From Cucumibacter marinus DSM 18995 (GTDB taxonomy: Bacteria; Pseudomonadota; Alphaproteobacteria; Rhizobiales; Devosiaceae): a stretch of 64,000 bases of DNA. A program made the position numbers and the translations under genes. The notes below the pieces were generated by a model, which saw nothing but the letters and a program-made list of their open reading frames with translations, had not been told where the DNA came from and searched no databases. The DNA lies in contig NZ_AUCR01000002.1 of NCBI RefSeq assembly GCF_000429865.1, positions 62,001 through 126,000 of the forward strand, given 5' to 3'. Shown in pieces: positions 16,925 to 24,699 of this stretch (position 1 is the first letter of the stretch; the number at the start of each line of letters is the position of its first letter).

Positions 16925-18524
16925 GGGAGCGTCCTGCGATCAGGCGGGGAAGAACAAGGAAGACGAAGAGGGTCAACACCAGAAGCGCCATGGCGATGAC
17001 CGCGGCGAGATCTGTGCGATAGGACCCCATGGCGCGGTACATCAGCCAGGGCAGGGTGGCGAAATCGGAGGTGCCGAACAAGGCGATCACGCCGAGGTCG
17101 CCGAGGGAGAAACAAAATGCAATGGCCGCGGCATAGCCGAGATCGGGGCGGATATAGGGCCATTCGACCGCGCGGAAGCGGCGCCAGCCGCTCAGACCGA
17201 GGCTCACCTGCAGCCGGGCGGTGCGGCGGGTGAGTTTTTCGAGCGCCGGGGCGATGGCCGAGGCGGAGAGCGGCAGGGCCAGAAGCGCATTGGCGAGAAT
17301 GAGGACCGGCACCGCGAGTGTCTGCGGCGGGAAGCCGGCCAGGCGGGCAATCAGGAAGAAGCCAAGCGAGAGCACGACCGCGGGCATGGCGAGATAGGCG
17401 AAGCCCGGCAGGTTGATGAACAGTTTCATCAAGGAGCGGGTCTTGCCGGTGATGGTCTCGACAAGCGCAACATTGGCGCGAGCCAGGCCGAGGCACAGCG
17501 CCAGGGCGAGGCACAACACCGTGCTCAGCGTTGCGATGGCGAGGCTGGTCACCAGCGCGGTGATGAAGGCGGGGCTGACAAGGGCGGGCAATGTCTCCGG
17601 TCCGATGCCGCGCCACATGATGGCAAGCAGCGGCAGACCGAAACCGAGCCCGGCAAGGACGAGCACACTGCGCTGTAGCCAGCGCAGCGCGGCAGGATCG
17701 CGCCAGCGCCGAGGGGCGTCGCCCACCCCGATCATGGCACTGCCAACGGGAAAGGCATTCACGGGCACGATGACGATAAGACAGACGACGAGTTGGATGA
17801 GCGCCAGCCGGGCCGCGAGGGCGAGATCGAACTCGATCTTGGCGGCTTCATAGATCGCCACTTCGAACGTGGCGTTGGCCGGTCCGCCGCCCAGCACCAG
17901 CACGATGGCGAAGGATGTGAAACAGACCAGGAAGATGATGGCGGTCAGCCCGGGCAGGGCCGGCAGCATGGCCGGAAGGTCGAGGGTGACGAAGCGGCGC
18001 CAGGGGCTCAAACCCAGCGACTGGCCGAGCCGGAGTTGCGGGGACGGCAAGGCGTCGAGCCGGTTGGAGAAAATACGGGCGGCAAAGGATCCGTTGAGTA
18101 CGACGTGGGCCACGAGGATGCCGTGCAGCCCGAATATGGTGCCGGGAAGGCCGAGCCCCATCGGGTCCAGCGCATGATTAACCCAGCCATTGCGGCCCCA
18201 GATGGCGATGACGCCGAACGCGATCACCAGGGCCGGGAGCACAAGGCCGGTCGAAAGGAAGGCGAGGAATAGCCGCCGGCCCGGAAAGGCGAGCCGGTTG
18301 AGCGCCCAGGCGATGGCCATGCCGACCGCAAGCGAGAAGACGACAGAGAGACCAGCCTGAACGAGGTTGCCGGCCAGGAGCCGCCATATGCCCGCATCCG
18401 CACTTGCCGTGATGGCGAAGCGCTCTGCCGCGGCGTAAAGGCTCCCCAGCACCGCCGCGATCAGGATGGCGATCGCGGCGGCGAGGGCTAGGCCGGCAGA
18501 GATGCGCAGGAATGCGCGGGTCAT
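16911..18524 (-). CDS. thiP: Thiamine ABC transporter permease ThiP
   Basis: A 537-residue inner-membrane permease with about twelve transmembrane segments, formed by two fused binding-protein-dependent permease domains, each with its own EAA loop (the first near LGQSLGLSPWRRF, the second near LQVSLGLSGWRRF). The fused arrangement and length are characteristic of ThiP. It lies between thiB and thiQ on the same strand and is under the TPP riboswitch upstream of thiB. Start at the ATG at 18524. Confidence 0.94.
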   Translation of the reverse strand: MTRAFLRISAGLALAAAIAILIAAVLGSLYAAAERFAITASADAGIWRLLAGNLVQAGLSVVFSLAVGMAIAWALNRLAFPGRRLFLAFLSTGLVLPALVIAFGVIAIWGRNGWVNHALDPMGLGLPGTIFGLHGILVAHVVLNGSFAARIFSNRLDALPSPQLRLGQSLGLSPWRRFVTLDLPAMLPALPGLTAIIFLVCFTSFAIVLVLGGGPANATFEVAIYEAAKIEFDLALAARLALIQLVVCLIVIVPVNAFPVGSAMIGVGDAPRRWRDPAALRWLQRSVLVLAGLGFGLPLLAIMWRGIGPETLPALVSPAFITALVTSLAIATLSTVLCLALALCLGLARANVALVETITGKTRSLMKLFINLPGFAYLAMPAVVLSLGFFLIARLAGFPPQTLAVPVLILANALLALPLSASAIAPALEKLTRRTARLQVSLGLSGWRRFRAVEWPYIRPDLGYAAAIAFCFSLGDLGVIALFGTSDFATLPWLMYRAMGSYRTDLAAVIAMALLVLTLFVFLVLPRLIAGRSHARA

Positions 18525-18564
18525 CTGGAACCTCTTGTCCGGGTGGTCCGGTGCTTATGGCTGA

Positions 18565-19596
18565 TCAGCGAATACTGGCGAGGAATTCGTCAATATAGGC
18601 GTCGGCCTGTGCGTCGACCACATCGTCGGGCAGCATCAGCGCGTCCTCCGCAGGCAGCGGCTTAGGGAAGCCCTCGGGCAGGCCGCCGGCCGGCGTGGTC
18701 ACCGGGAACATCCAGTTGGTGGTCGGTATTGCGGCCTGGCCTTCGGGCGATGTCAGATAGGCCATGAACTCGCGCGCCAGGTCCTTGTTGGGGGAGGAAT
18801 TGAGAATGCCGGCCAGCTCGAGCTGGACATAATGGCCTTCCTCGAAGGTCGCGGCTTTGAAGCGGTCGTCCTGTTCGGCAATCAGGTGATAGGCCGGGGA
18901 GGTCGTGTAGGAGAGGACCATATCCGCCTCGCCGTCGAGGAACAGGGAATAGGATTCCGACCAGTCCTTGGTGACGGTGACGATATGCGGGCCGATTTCG
19001 TTCCAGGCTTGATTGGCTTCATCGCCATAGGCGGCCTTCACCCAAAGCACCAGACCAAGGCCGGGGGTTGAAGAGCGCGGATCCTGGATCACGATCTTGA
19101 GGTCAGGATCATCCTTGGCCAGTTCCTCGAAAGAGCCCGGCGGGTTCGGCATTTCTTCCGCGTTGTAGACAAAGGCGAAATAGCCATAGTCGAAGGGCAC
19201 GAAATCCGGGCTCTGATAGTCGATCGGCAGGTCGAGGCTTGTCAGGTCAAGCCCGTGTGGCGCGAACAGGCCGGTTTTGAGGGCTTCGCCGGCGATCGAG
19301 GTGTCGAGGCCGAGCACGATATCGGCGGGGGTCGCTTCGCCTTCGAGTTGCACCTTGCGCAGCGCCCCGATCGAGGAATCGGCGCCGACGAAGCTGATGG
19401 TGCATTCGCAGGTCTTCTCGAAGCCTTGCTTGAGCGGCGCAGCAGGCCCCCAGTCGGCGGCAAAGGCGTCATAGGTATAGACGGTGAGGACCGGCTGATC
19501 CTGTGCGAGGGCCGGCTGGGCCATGATGGCGCCAGTGAGGATCGCGGGCAGGAGGGCAAGGTGTCTGGCGGGGAAACGCCGGTTCGTCTTGGTCAT
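18565..19596 (-). CDS. thiB: Thiamine-binding periplasmic protein ThiB
   Basis: The 343-residue substrate-binding protein of the thiamine/TPP importer. The signal peptide is about residues 1-31 (ends in QPALA), then VLTVYTYDAF, the typical ThiB N-terminus. The internal YFAFVYNAE and WSESYSLFL segments also fit ThiB. The ATG at 19596 is chosen over a GTG two codons earlier because the AAGGGG ribosome binding site would overlap that GTG. First gene of thiBPQ, with an 87-base leader after the riboswitch. Confidence 0.93.
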   Translation of the reverse strand: MTKTNRRFPARHLALLPAILTGAIMAQPALAQDQPVLTVYTYDAFAADWGPAAPLKQGFEKTCECTISFVGADSSIGALRKVQLEGEATPADIVLGLDTSIAGEALKTGLFAPHGLDLTSLDLPIDYQSPDFVPFDYGYFAFVYNAEEMPNPPGSFEELAKDDPDLKIVIQDPRSSTPGLGLVLWVKAAYGDEANQAWNEIGPHIVTVTKDWSESYSLFLDGEADMVLSYTTSPAYHLIAEQDDRFKAATFEEGHYVQLELAGILNSSPNKDLAREFMAYLTSPEGQAAIPTTNWMFPVTTPAGGLPEGFPKPLPAEDALMLPDDVVDAQADAYIDEFLASIR

Positions 19597-19682
19597 AATC
19601 ACCCCTTGGTGTTGGCGATCATGAAAGCGGGACTTGTCCGGAGAATGTGCTAAAGGGCGTCACTGCCCTTCGGCTTGTCATC

Positions 19683-19770
19683 TCGGACTCCCTCCGCCAG
19701 CATGATCTGGTTCAGGTTCGATGGGTAAAGTCTCAGCCCCGGACTTGCGTTCGGAACACCCCAGCGAGAT
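19683..19770 (-). promoter_or_regulatory. TPP riboswitch (THI element) upstream of thiBPQ
   Basis: Read on the minus strand it has the conserved order of the TPP aptamer: GGGGTG near the 5' end, then GGGGCTGAGAC with the pyrimidine-sensing CUGAGA, then ACCCATCGAACCTGA, then a GGAGGGA end that closes helix P1. It should bind thiamine pyrophosphate and reduce thiBPQ expression. Downstream, an AAGGGC/GCCCTTT hairpin and a CACC-AAGG-GGTG element around the thiB ribosome binding site suggest control of translation more than termination. Confidence 0.95.
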
Positions 19771-19860
19771 GCGGCCAGCATAGGCATTTGAAAGCGACTT
19801 GCAAGGGCATGTGTGGGAACGAACGGGAACAGGAGGAACCGCAGAGAATGGACGGGCCAG

Positions 19861-20580
19861 GTGAGAGCTGATTTCCCCCAAGGCTATCCGCTGACGGTGC
19901 TCGACCGACCGGCAATCGTTGTCGGCGGGGCGGCCTTCGACAAGAGGCTGCTCGACCGCCTGATGGCGCGCGGCTATCCGGTGATTGCCGCGGACGGTGC
20001 GGCGGATGCGCTTCTGGCGCAGGGCGTTTCGCCCGACTTTGTGGTCGGCGACATGGATTCGATCGCCGATCTTTCGGTGTTCGAAAAGCGCTCCCGGGTC
20101 ATCGCGATCGAGGAGCAGGTGACAACCGATTTCGAGAAATGTCTCTATGCGGTGGCGGCGCCTGCTTATTTCGGGCTCGGGCTCACGGGACGGCGGTTCG
20201 ATCACACGCTGACTGCGTTACATGTGGCGGTGCGGGTGGCCCACAGGGCGCCGCTGGTGATCTTTGACGAGACCGACCTGATGCTGGCGATCACCGGTTC
20301 TGTGGAACTGAATCTGGAGCGACGGCAGCGGGTGTCGATCTTTCCGCTTTCCCCGATCCGGTTCGAACGGTCCGAAGGGCTCACCTATCCGCTCGATGGC
20401 CTGACCCTTGCGCAAGGCGTGCGGGTGGGCACCTCGAATGAAGGCGGTCCGGGGCGCGTGCGCATCGAACCGGCGGAAGGCGAAGTGGCACCCTATCTCG
20501 TGATCCTGCCGATCGAGGATCTCGGGCCGGTTCTGGCGTTGCTTGATGGCGCGCCTGCGCCTGCCCATATCGAGGCCTGA
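19861..20580 (+). CDS. thiN: Thiamine pyrophosphokinase
   Basis: Transfers pyrophosphate from ATP to thiamine, making TPP. The protein has the TPK fold motifs AADGAAD (about 40-46), DFVVGDMDSI (about 58-67) and the TTDFEK segment (about 85-90), with the later LGLTGRRFDHT. The fit to its neighbour is direct: thiBPQ imports thiamine and this enzyme activates it. The start is uncertain. A GTG at 19861 is used here; an earlier in-frame GTG at 19813 follows AAGGG. The best ribosome binding site (AGGAGG at 19831-19836) instead serves an out-of-frame 7-codon ORF at 19848-19871 that overlaps the 19861 start. Confidence 0.85.
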   Translation: MRADFPQGYPLTVLDRPAIVVGGAAFDKRLLDRLMARGYPVIAADGAADALLAQGVSPDFVVGDMDSIADLSVFEKRSRVIAIEEQVTTDFEKCLYAVAAPAYFGLGLTGRRFDHTLTALHVAVRVAHRAPLVIFDETDLMLAITGSVELNLERRQRVSIFPLSPIRFERSEGLTYPLDGLTLAQGVRVGTSNEGGPGRVRIEPAEGEVAPYLVILPIEDLGPVLALLDGAPAPAHIEA

Positions 20581-20599
20581 CGGAAAAGGAGGCCGGAGC

Positions 20600-21049
20600 A
20601 TGAAAATCGGTGAAGCGGCGACGGCGTCGGGGCTGACCACCAAGACCATCCGCTATTATGAGGATGAAGGGTTGCTGCCGCGGCCGGACCGCCGGGAATC
20701 GGGTTACCGCGACTATGGCGATGCTGATGTCGAGCGCATGGTCTTCCTGCGCCGTGCGCGGGATTTCGGCTTTTCCCTCAAGGAGATGCGGGAGCTCTTG
20801 GGCATGCTCGAAGACCATCACCGGCGCGCCGGCGATGTGCGGGCGCTGACTGTCTCCCATATCGAGCGGCTGGACCGGCAATTGGCGGAAATGCGCTCCT
20901 TGCGCGCGCAACTTGCCGAGCTGACCGAGGCCTGCGCAGGGGGCGACAGCCATCACTGCGCCATTCTCGAAGTGCTGGCGGGCGGCAGGGTGGCACAGCA
21001 GCCTGCGGACAGCGCGGAACGCGCCGAAACCGAACACACGCCGGAGTAA
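20600..21049 (+). CDS. MerR-family metal-responsive regulator, CueR/HmrR-like
   Basis: The protein has 149 residues. It has a MerR-type winged helix at residues 1-70 (MKIGEAA, TIRYYEDEGLLP), a dimerisation helix, and a C-terminal loop with Cys112 and Cys120 (ACAGGDSHHC). These are the same spacing and numbering as the Cu(I) ligands of E. coli CueR. The Ser at position 77 that marks sensors of monovalent metals in CueR is Ala here, so metal choice is uncertain. The ATG at 20600 has AAAGGAGG upstream; the open frame before it overlaps thiN and is not used. No copper ATPase is adjacent, so its target is elsewhere, or is the SDR gene 92 bp downstream. Confidence 0.85.
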   Translation: MKIGEAATASGLTTKTIRYYEDEGLLPRPDRRESGYRDYGDADVERMVFLRRARDFGFSLKEMRELLGMLEDHHRRAGDVRALTVSHIERLDRQLAEMRSLRAQLAELTEACAGGDSHHCAILEVLAGGRVAQQPADSAERAETEHTPE

Positions 21050-21141
21050 CCGCAAGCAGTCGCCCTTCACCTCGCCTTGGCCACTGCCCCATGCTAGAAG
21101 CGCGGCACAGGGCGCCGACAGATCCAAATTGAGGGGAAGAC

Positions 21142-21900
21142 ATGCTGTTGAAGGACAAGCATTGCGTCATCACCGGTGGCGCGGGCAGCATCGGGCTGGC
21201 CACGGCGCGAACATTTCTTGAAGAAGGCGCGAAGCTCACACTGATCGATCTTCGCCAGGCCGATCTCGACAAGGCGGTCGATGCGCTGGGAAACAGCGAT
21301 CGCGTGCTGACTGTCGCTGCCGATGTGGGCGACGAGGCCGCGACCAAGGCCTATGTCGAGGCGGCGGTCGCGCGGTTCGGGCAGATTGATGTGCTGTTCT
21401 CCAATGCCGGTAATTTCGGCACCGTCGCCCCCATCGAGGATTATCCGACCGAGACTTTCGATAGCGTCCTGCGTGTGCATGTGCGCGGGGCGTTCCTTGC
21501 AGCCAAGAATGTGGTGCCGCATATGCCGGATGGCGGGTCGATCGTGATCACCTCTTCGGTGGCCGGCACGCGCGGCGACCCCGGTGTTTATGGCTACATC
21601 ACCGCCAAGCACGCCCAGGTGGGGCTGATGCGGGTGCTCTCAAAGGAGCTGGCGGCACGGCGGATCCGGGTCAATTCGGTGCATCCGGGGCCGATCTCGA
21701 ACGATTTCCAGCAGAATGTCGAAGACGACCTCTCCGGCGTCATCGGGCGCGATGCGACCGAGTTCTTCGACCAGCAGATCCCGCTCGGCCGCCATGGAAC
21801 GGCAGATGAAGTGGCGCAGGCCGTGTTGTACCTTGCCTCCGACAAGGCGAGCTTCACTACGGGCGCGATGCTGATGGTCGATGGCGGAATGAGCGTCTAG
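21142..21900 (+). CDS. Short-chain dehydrogenase/reductase
   Basis: A 252-residue classical SDR. The NAD(P)-binding TGGAGSIG is at about 11-18, NAG in FSNAGN at about 89-91, the catalytic Ser in ITSSVAG and the YxxxK pair in YITAK (about 154-158), with the C-terminal LASDKASFTTGAMLMVDGG typical of the family. An acidic residue at the end of strand 2 (LTLIDLR) favours NAD(H). The substrate cannot be told from sequence. The gene is preceded by AGGGGAAGAC and lies between the CueR-like gene and the repeat region before rpoH. Confidence 0.88.
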   Translation: MLLKDKHCVITGGAGSIGLATARTFLEEGAKLTLIDLRQADLDKAVDALGNSDRVLTVAADVGDEAATKAYVEAAVARFGQIDVLFSNAGNFGTVAPIEDYPTETFDSVLRVHVRGAFLAAKNVVPHMPDGGSIVITSSVAGTRGDPGVYGYITAKHAQVGLMRVLSKELAARRIRVNSVHPGPISNDFQQNVEDDLSGVIGRDATEFFDQQIPLGRHGTADEVAQAVLYLASDKASFTTGAMLMVDGGMSV

Positions 21901-21986
21901 GGGCGCGGGGCGGGCTGTTGGAGCTTTTGCCTTCCCACTGCCGAGCTCGGAATCAGGGGGGCGTACTGCGGCCGCCCCGATATCCG

Positions 21987-22113
21987 CGTCACCCTCGGGC
22001 TTGACCCGAGGGTCCATGAGGCGTTGCACCGGACGCCGCGTTCATTGGCGGGCCGTGACGTTTTCCCGCGTGTCTTCTCACCATGGATGCTCGGGTCGAG
22101 CCCGAGCATGACG
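21987..22113. repeat. Dispersed palindromic element, copy 1
   Basis: A 127-bp element. The left arm starts CGTCACCCTCGGGCTTGACC and runs to the GGTCCATGA at about 22019; the right arm at 22081-22113 is its imperfect inverted copy. Each arm also has an inner palindrome (CCCTCGGG..CCCGAGGG; CTCGGG..CCCGAG). Copy 2 at 51997-52122 shares the first 35 bases exactly and has the same total length. It occupies most of the 309-bp gap between the SDR and rpoH genes. Confidence 0.85.
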
Positions 22114-22146
22114 AAAGAGAGTGTGGCGAGTTCGCACCCAAGATCT

Positions 22147-22180
22147 TCGACCTCACCCTTCGACACACTCAGAGTGAGGC
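22147..22180. repeat. Short palindromic repeat related to the one in serC-serA
   Basis: CCTCACCCTTCGACACACTC followed by AGAGTGAGG forms an imperfect hairpin and shares the CCTTCGACA..CTCAG core with the element at 8714-8771. It lies just after the end of rpoH. Confidence 0.6.
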
Positions 22181-22209
22181 CAACAGGGTGAAGCCCGAGG
22201 GAAGGGCGC

Positions 22210-23094
22210 CTAGGCCGGTTCGTGCTGGGCTTCGGCGGCAGCCTTCTTGACCGCTTCCTGCACCTTTTCGAAGGCACGGACCTCGATCTGGCGGATGCGT
22301 TCGCGAGAGACGTTGAATTCCTGGGCCAGTTCCTCGAGGGTGACCGGGTTTTCTTCAAGCCGGCGAGCGGTGAAGATGCGCTTCTCACGGTCGTTCAGGA
22401 TGTCCATGGCGTCGGTCAGAAGGCCCATGCGCTCGTCATATTCCTGGCTGTCGCCGAGCCTGGATTCCTGGTCCGGTTCGTCATCGACCAACCAGTCCTG
22501 CCACTGGCTGGCGCCATCGTCGGCGCGCATCGGCGTGTTCAGCGACGCGTCGCCGGTGAGGCGCTGGTTCATCGACACCACGTCGGCCTCGGAGACATCG
22601 AGAGTGGTGGCGATCTGCTTGATCTGGTCGGGGTGCAGCGCCCCATCGTCGAGCGCGGCGATTTGGCCCTTGATCTTGCGCAGGTTGAAGAACAGGCGCT
22701 TCTGGGCGGCGGTTGTGCCGATCTTGACGAGCGACCAGGAGCGCAGAACATATTCCTGGATCGCGGCGCGAATCCACCACATCGCATAGGTCGCGAGGCG
22801 GAAACCCTTGTCGGGCTCGAAGCGTTTGACGGCCTGCATCAGGCCGACATTGCCCTCGGAGATCACCTCCGAAATCGGAAGGCCATAGCCGCGATAGCCC
22901 ATGGCGATCTTGGCCACGAGCCGGAGATGGGACGTGATCAGTCTTTGCGCCGCATCAGGGTCCTCATGCTCCTTGTAGCGCTTGGCGAGCATGAATTCCT
23001 CATCGGCGTCGAGCATCGGAAACTTGCGGATTTCCTGCAGATAGCGGGACAGCCCGCTTTCTGCGCTCAGAACCGGCAAATTCGTCTGGGCCAT
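22210..23094 (-). CDS. rpoH: RNA polymerase heat-shock sigma factor RpoH
   Basis: Sigma-32 directs transcription of chaperone and protease genes after heat and envelope stress. The 294-residue protein has region 2 with the YAMWWIRAAIQEYVLRSWSL core (about 102-121), the RpoH box around QKRLFFNLRK (about 130-139) that distinguishes RpoH from other sigma-70 family members, and a region 4 helix-turn-helix (TLEELAQEF, SRERIRQIE). Rhizobiales often carry two rpoH genes; which one this is cannot be told here. ATG at 23094. A 207-bp upstream region separates it from rluD on the same strand. Confidence 0.95.
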   Translation of the reverse strand: MAQTNLPVLSAESGLSRYLQEIRKFPMLDADEEFMLAKRYKEHEDPDAAQRLITSHLRLVAKIAMGYRGYGLPISEVISEGNVGLMQAVKRFEPDKGFRLATYAMWWIRAAIQEYVLRSWSLVKIGTTAAQKRLFFNLRKIKGQIAALDDGALHPDQIKQIATTLDVSEADVVSMNQRLTGDASLNTPMRADDGASQWQDWLVDDEPDQESRLGDSQEYDERMGLLTDAMDILNDREKRIFTARRLEENPVTLEELAQEFNVSRERIRQIEVRAFEKVQEAVKKAAAEAQHEPA

Positions 23095-23301
23095 TACGCA
23101 CCCTTTCCCTCTGTCGGGCTCCGGGTTGCCCCCGGCAGCCTGAATCTCCGGCGCCCATAGCGGCGCGCCAGCCTTAACCTCGGCGCTAATATAGGTGCAA
23201 ATTTGGCATTTTCACCCTGCCGGCGGAATTTTGCCCGTTGGCGCGCAAGGTTAGGTGATTTTCCCGCATCAGCGGGCGGTTTGGCAAGTCCTGTTCGCCG
23301 A

Positions 23302-24324
23302 TCACCCGGTTTCGACAAGCGCTTCGACGAGTGCAGCCATCTCGGCGGGTAAATCGGTCTCGAATCGCATGACTTCCCCCGTGACAGGATGCTCGAAGGC
23401 AAGGGTTTTCGCGTGCAGGGCCTGGCGGCCAAGGGCGGCAAGGGCGGCTTGCGCCTCTTCGCTCAGCCGGTTCGACTTGGTGGCAAAGCCGGCGCCATAA
23501 AGCGTATCGCCAAGGAGAGGATGCCCGATATGGGCGAGATGCACGCGGATCTGGTGCGTGCGTCCGGTCTCGAGCCGGCATTCGATCAGGCTGGTTTCCG
23601 CTGGCGGCTGGCCGAAGCGGTCGGCCAGGCGGTAATGGGTAATGGCCTGACGGCCATTGTCATCCTTGAGCACCGCCTGTTTGAGCCGGTTGTGCGGCGC
23701 GCGGCCGATCCGGGTGTCGATGGTGCCGGCGGCGGGATTGGGTACCCCCCAGACGATGGCCGCATAGACGCGCTCGAGCGCGCCGGTGCGCCCGTGATCG
23801 GCGAACTGGGCGGCGAGGTGATTATGGGCGGTCTCGGTCTTGGCGACGACCATGACGCCGGACGTGTCCTTGTCGAGCCGGTGCACGATGCCCGGGCGGC
23901 GCACCCCGCCAATGCCAGAAAGGCTTTCGCCGCAATGGTGGATCAGCGCGTTCACAAGGGTGCCGGTTTCGCTGCCAGGCGCTGGATGCACCACCAGCCC
24001 GGCGGGTTTATCGATGACGATCAGGGCGTCGTCCTCGAACAGGATATCAAGCGGTATGGCTTCAGGCTGCGGGGTTGGATCGGCAGGCGGGGGCGCTTTC
24101 AAAACAAGGGTTTCGCCAGGTTTGACGCGGTGTTTGGGCTCGCTTATGGTCGCGCCGCCCAAGGTGACCGCGCCAGCGCGGATAAGGTCCTGGCAGCGGT
24201 TGCGGCTCATGTCGGGCATCAGCGCAGCGAGAACCACGTCCAGCCGTTTGCCGGCAACATCTTCGGTAATCGTGAACTCGTGCAGCAGGTCCGTGCCGGA
24301 CTGATGCGTATCAAGGCCCGCCAT
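23302..24324 (-). CDS. rluD: RluA-family 23S rRNA pseudouridine synthase, RluD-like
   Basis: Isomerises uridines in 23S rRNA helix 69 (RluD sites) during late 50S assembly. The 340-residue protein has an N-terminal S4 domain (about 25-75), then the catalytic domain with the HRLDKDTSG motif and catalytic Asp151, and the IDKPAGLVVHP segment typical of the RluC/RluD group. It is 340 residues with the S4 domain first, which favours RluD over RluA. Its ATG at 24324 is one base from the ATG of the divergent gene at 24326, so each gene's ribosome binding site lies in the other's coding sequence. rluD beside rpoH is a common arrangement in alphaproteobacteria. Confidence 0.9.
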   Translation of the reverse strand: MAGLDTHQSGTDLLHEFTITEDVAGKRLDVVLAALMPDMSRNRCQDLIRAGAVTLGGATISEPKHRVKPGETLVLKAPPPADPTPQPEAIPLDILFEDDALIVIDKPAGLVVHPAPGSETGTLVNALIHHCGESLSGIGGVRRPGIVHRLDKDTSGVMVVAKTETAHNHLAAQFADHGRTGALERVYAAIVWGVPNPAAGTIDTRIGRAPHNRLKQAVLKDDNGRQAITHYRLADRFGQPPAETSLIECRLETGRTHQIRVHLAHIGHPLLGDTLYGAGFATKSNRLSEEAQAALAALGRQALHAKTLAFEHPVTGEVMRFETDLPAEMAALVEALVETG

Positions 24325-24325
24325 T

Positions 24326-24685
24326 ATGAGCGATCATCCTTCCCAAGCTTCTCCCGATACGCCCGAAGGCGCCGATGCCAATCCGGAGGCGGCTGCCGTC
24401 ATCAAGCGGGCACGCCGGTCGTTCCTCGTCAGCATCGCGGTTCTGGTGTTCGGTCTTATGGCGGTCGCGGTCGCGCTTGTCTATCGGCTGAACCGGGAAG
24501 AGCCCGGCGCGGGCCCTTATGCGATCACCGAGATCGCGCTGCCGGCGGACGCAGAACTGGTTTCCGCCTCTGCGGGCGATGGCCAAGTGACGCTGACCTA
24601 CCACGAGGGAGATGCGACGCGCATCCGCGTTGTCGATGGGCGCGACGGCACGGTAATCGCCGATATCGCGGTTATCGGGGAATAG
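24326..24685 (+). CDS. Small single-pass membrane protein with periplasmic domain (DUF6476-like)
   Basis: The protein has 119 residues: an N-terminal cytoplasmic stretch rich in Pro/Asp/Ala with a basic cluster (KRARR), one transmembrane helix at about 33-53, and a small C-terminal domain of beta-hairpin character (about 62-119, DGRDGTVIADIAV). It resembles the small membrane proteins found beside rluD in many alphaproteobacteria, which I recall as DUF6476, though I cannot check this. It starts one base from the divergent rluD start and ends 14 bp before the convergent coiled-coil gene. No function is known to me. Confidence 0.75.
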   Translation: MSDHPSQASPDTPEGADANPEAAAVIKRARRSFLVSIAVLVFGLMAVAVALVYRLNREEPGAGPYAITEIALPADAELVSASAGDGQVTLTYHEGDATRIRVVDGRDGTVIADIAVIGE

Positions 24686-24699
24686 GGCAGGCCCCGGCC

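Noticed and set aside
16244-19770. The ABC genes as a spermidine or iron transporter
   Set aside because: The fused double permease, ThiB-type binding protein and TPP riboswitch all point to thiamine.
21901-22209. Small ORF in the gap between the SDR gene and rpoH
   Set aside because: The frames are created by the palindromic repeats and have no ribosome binding site.
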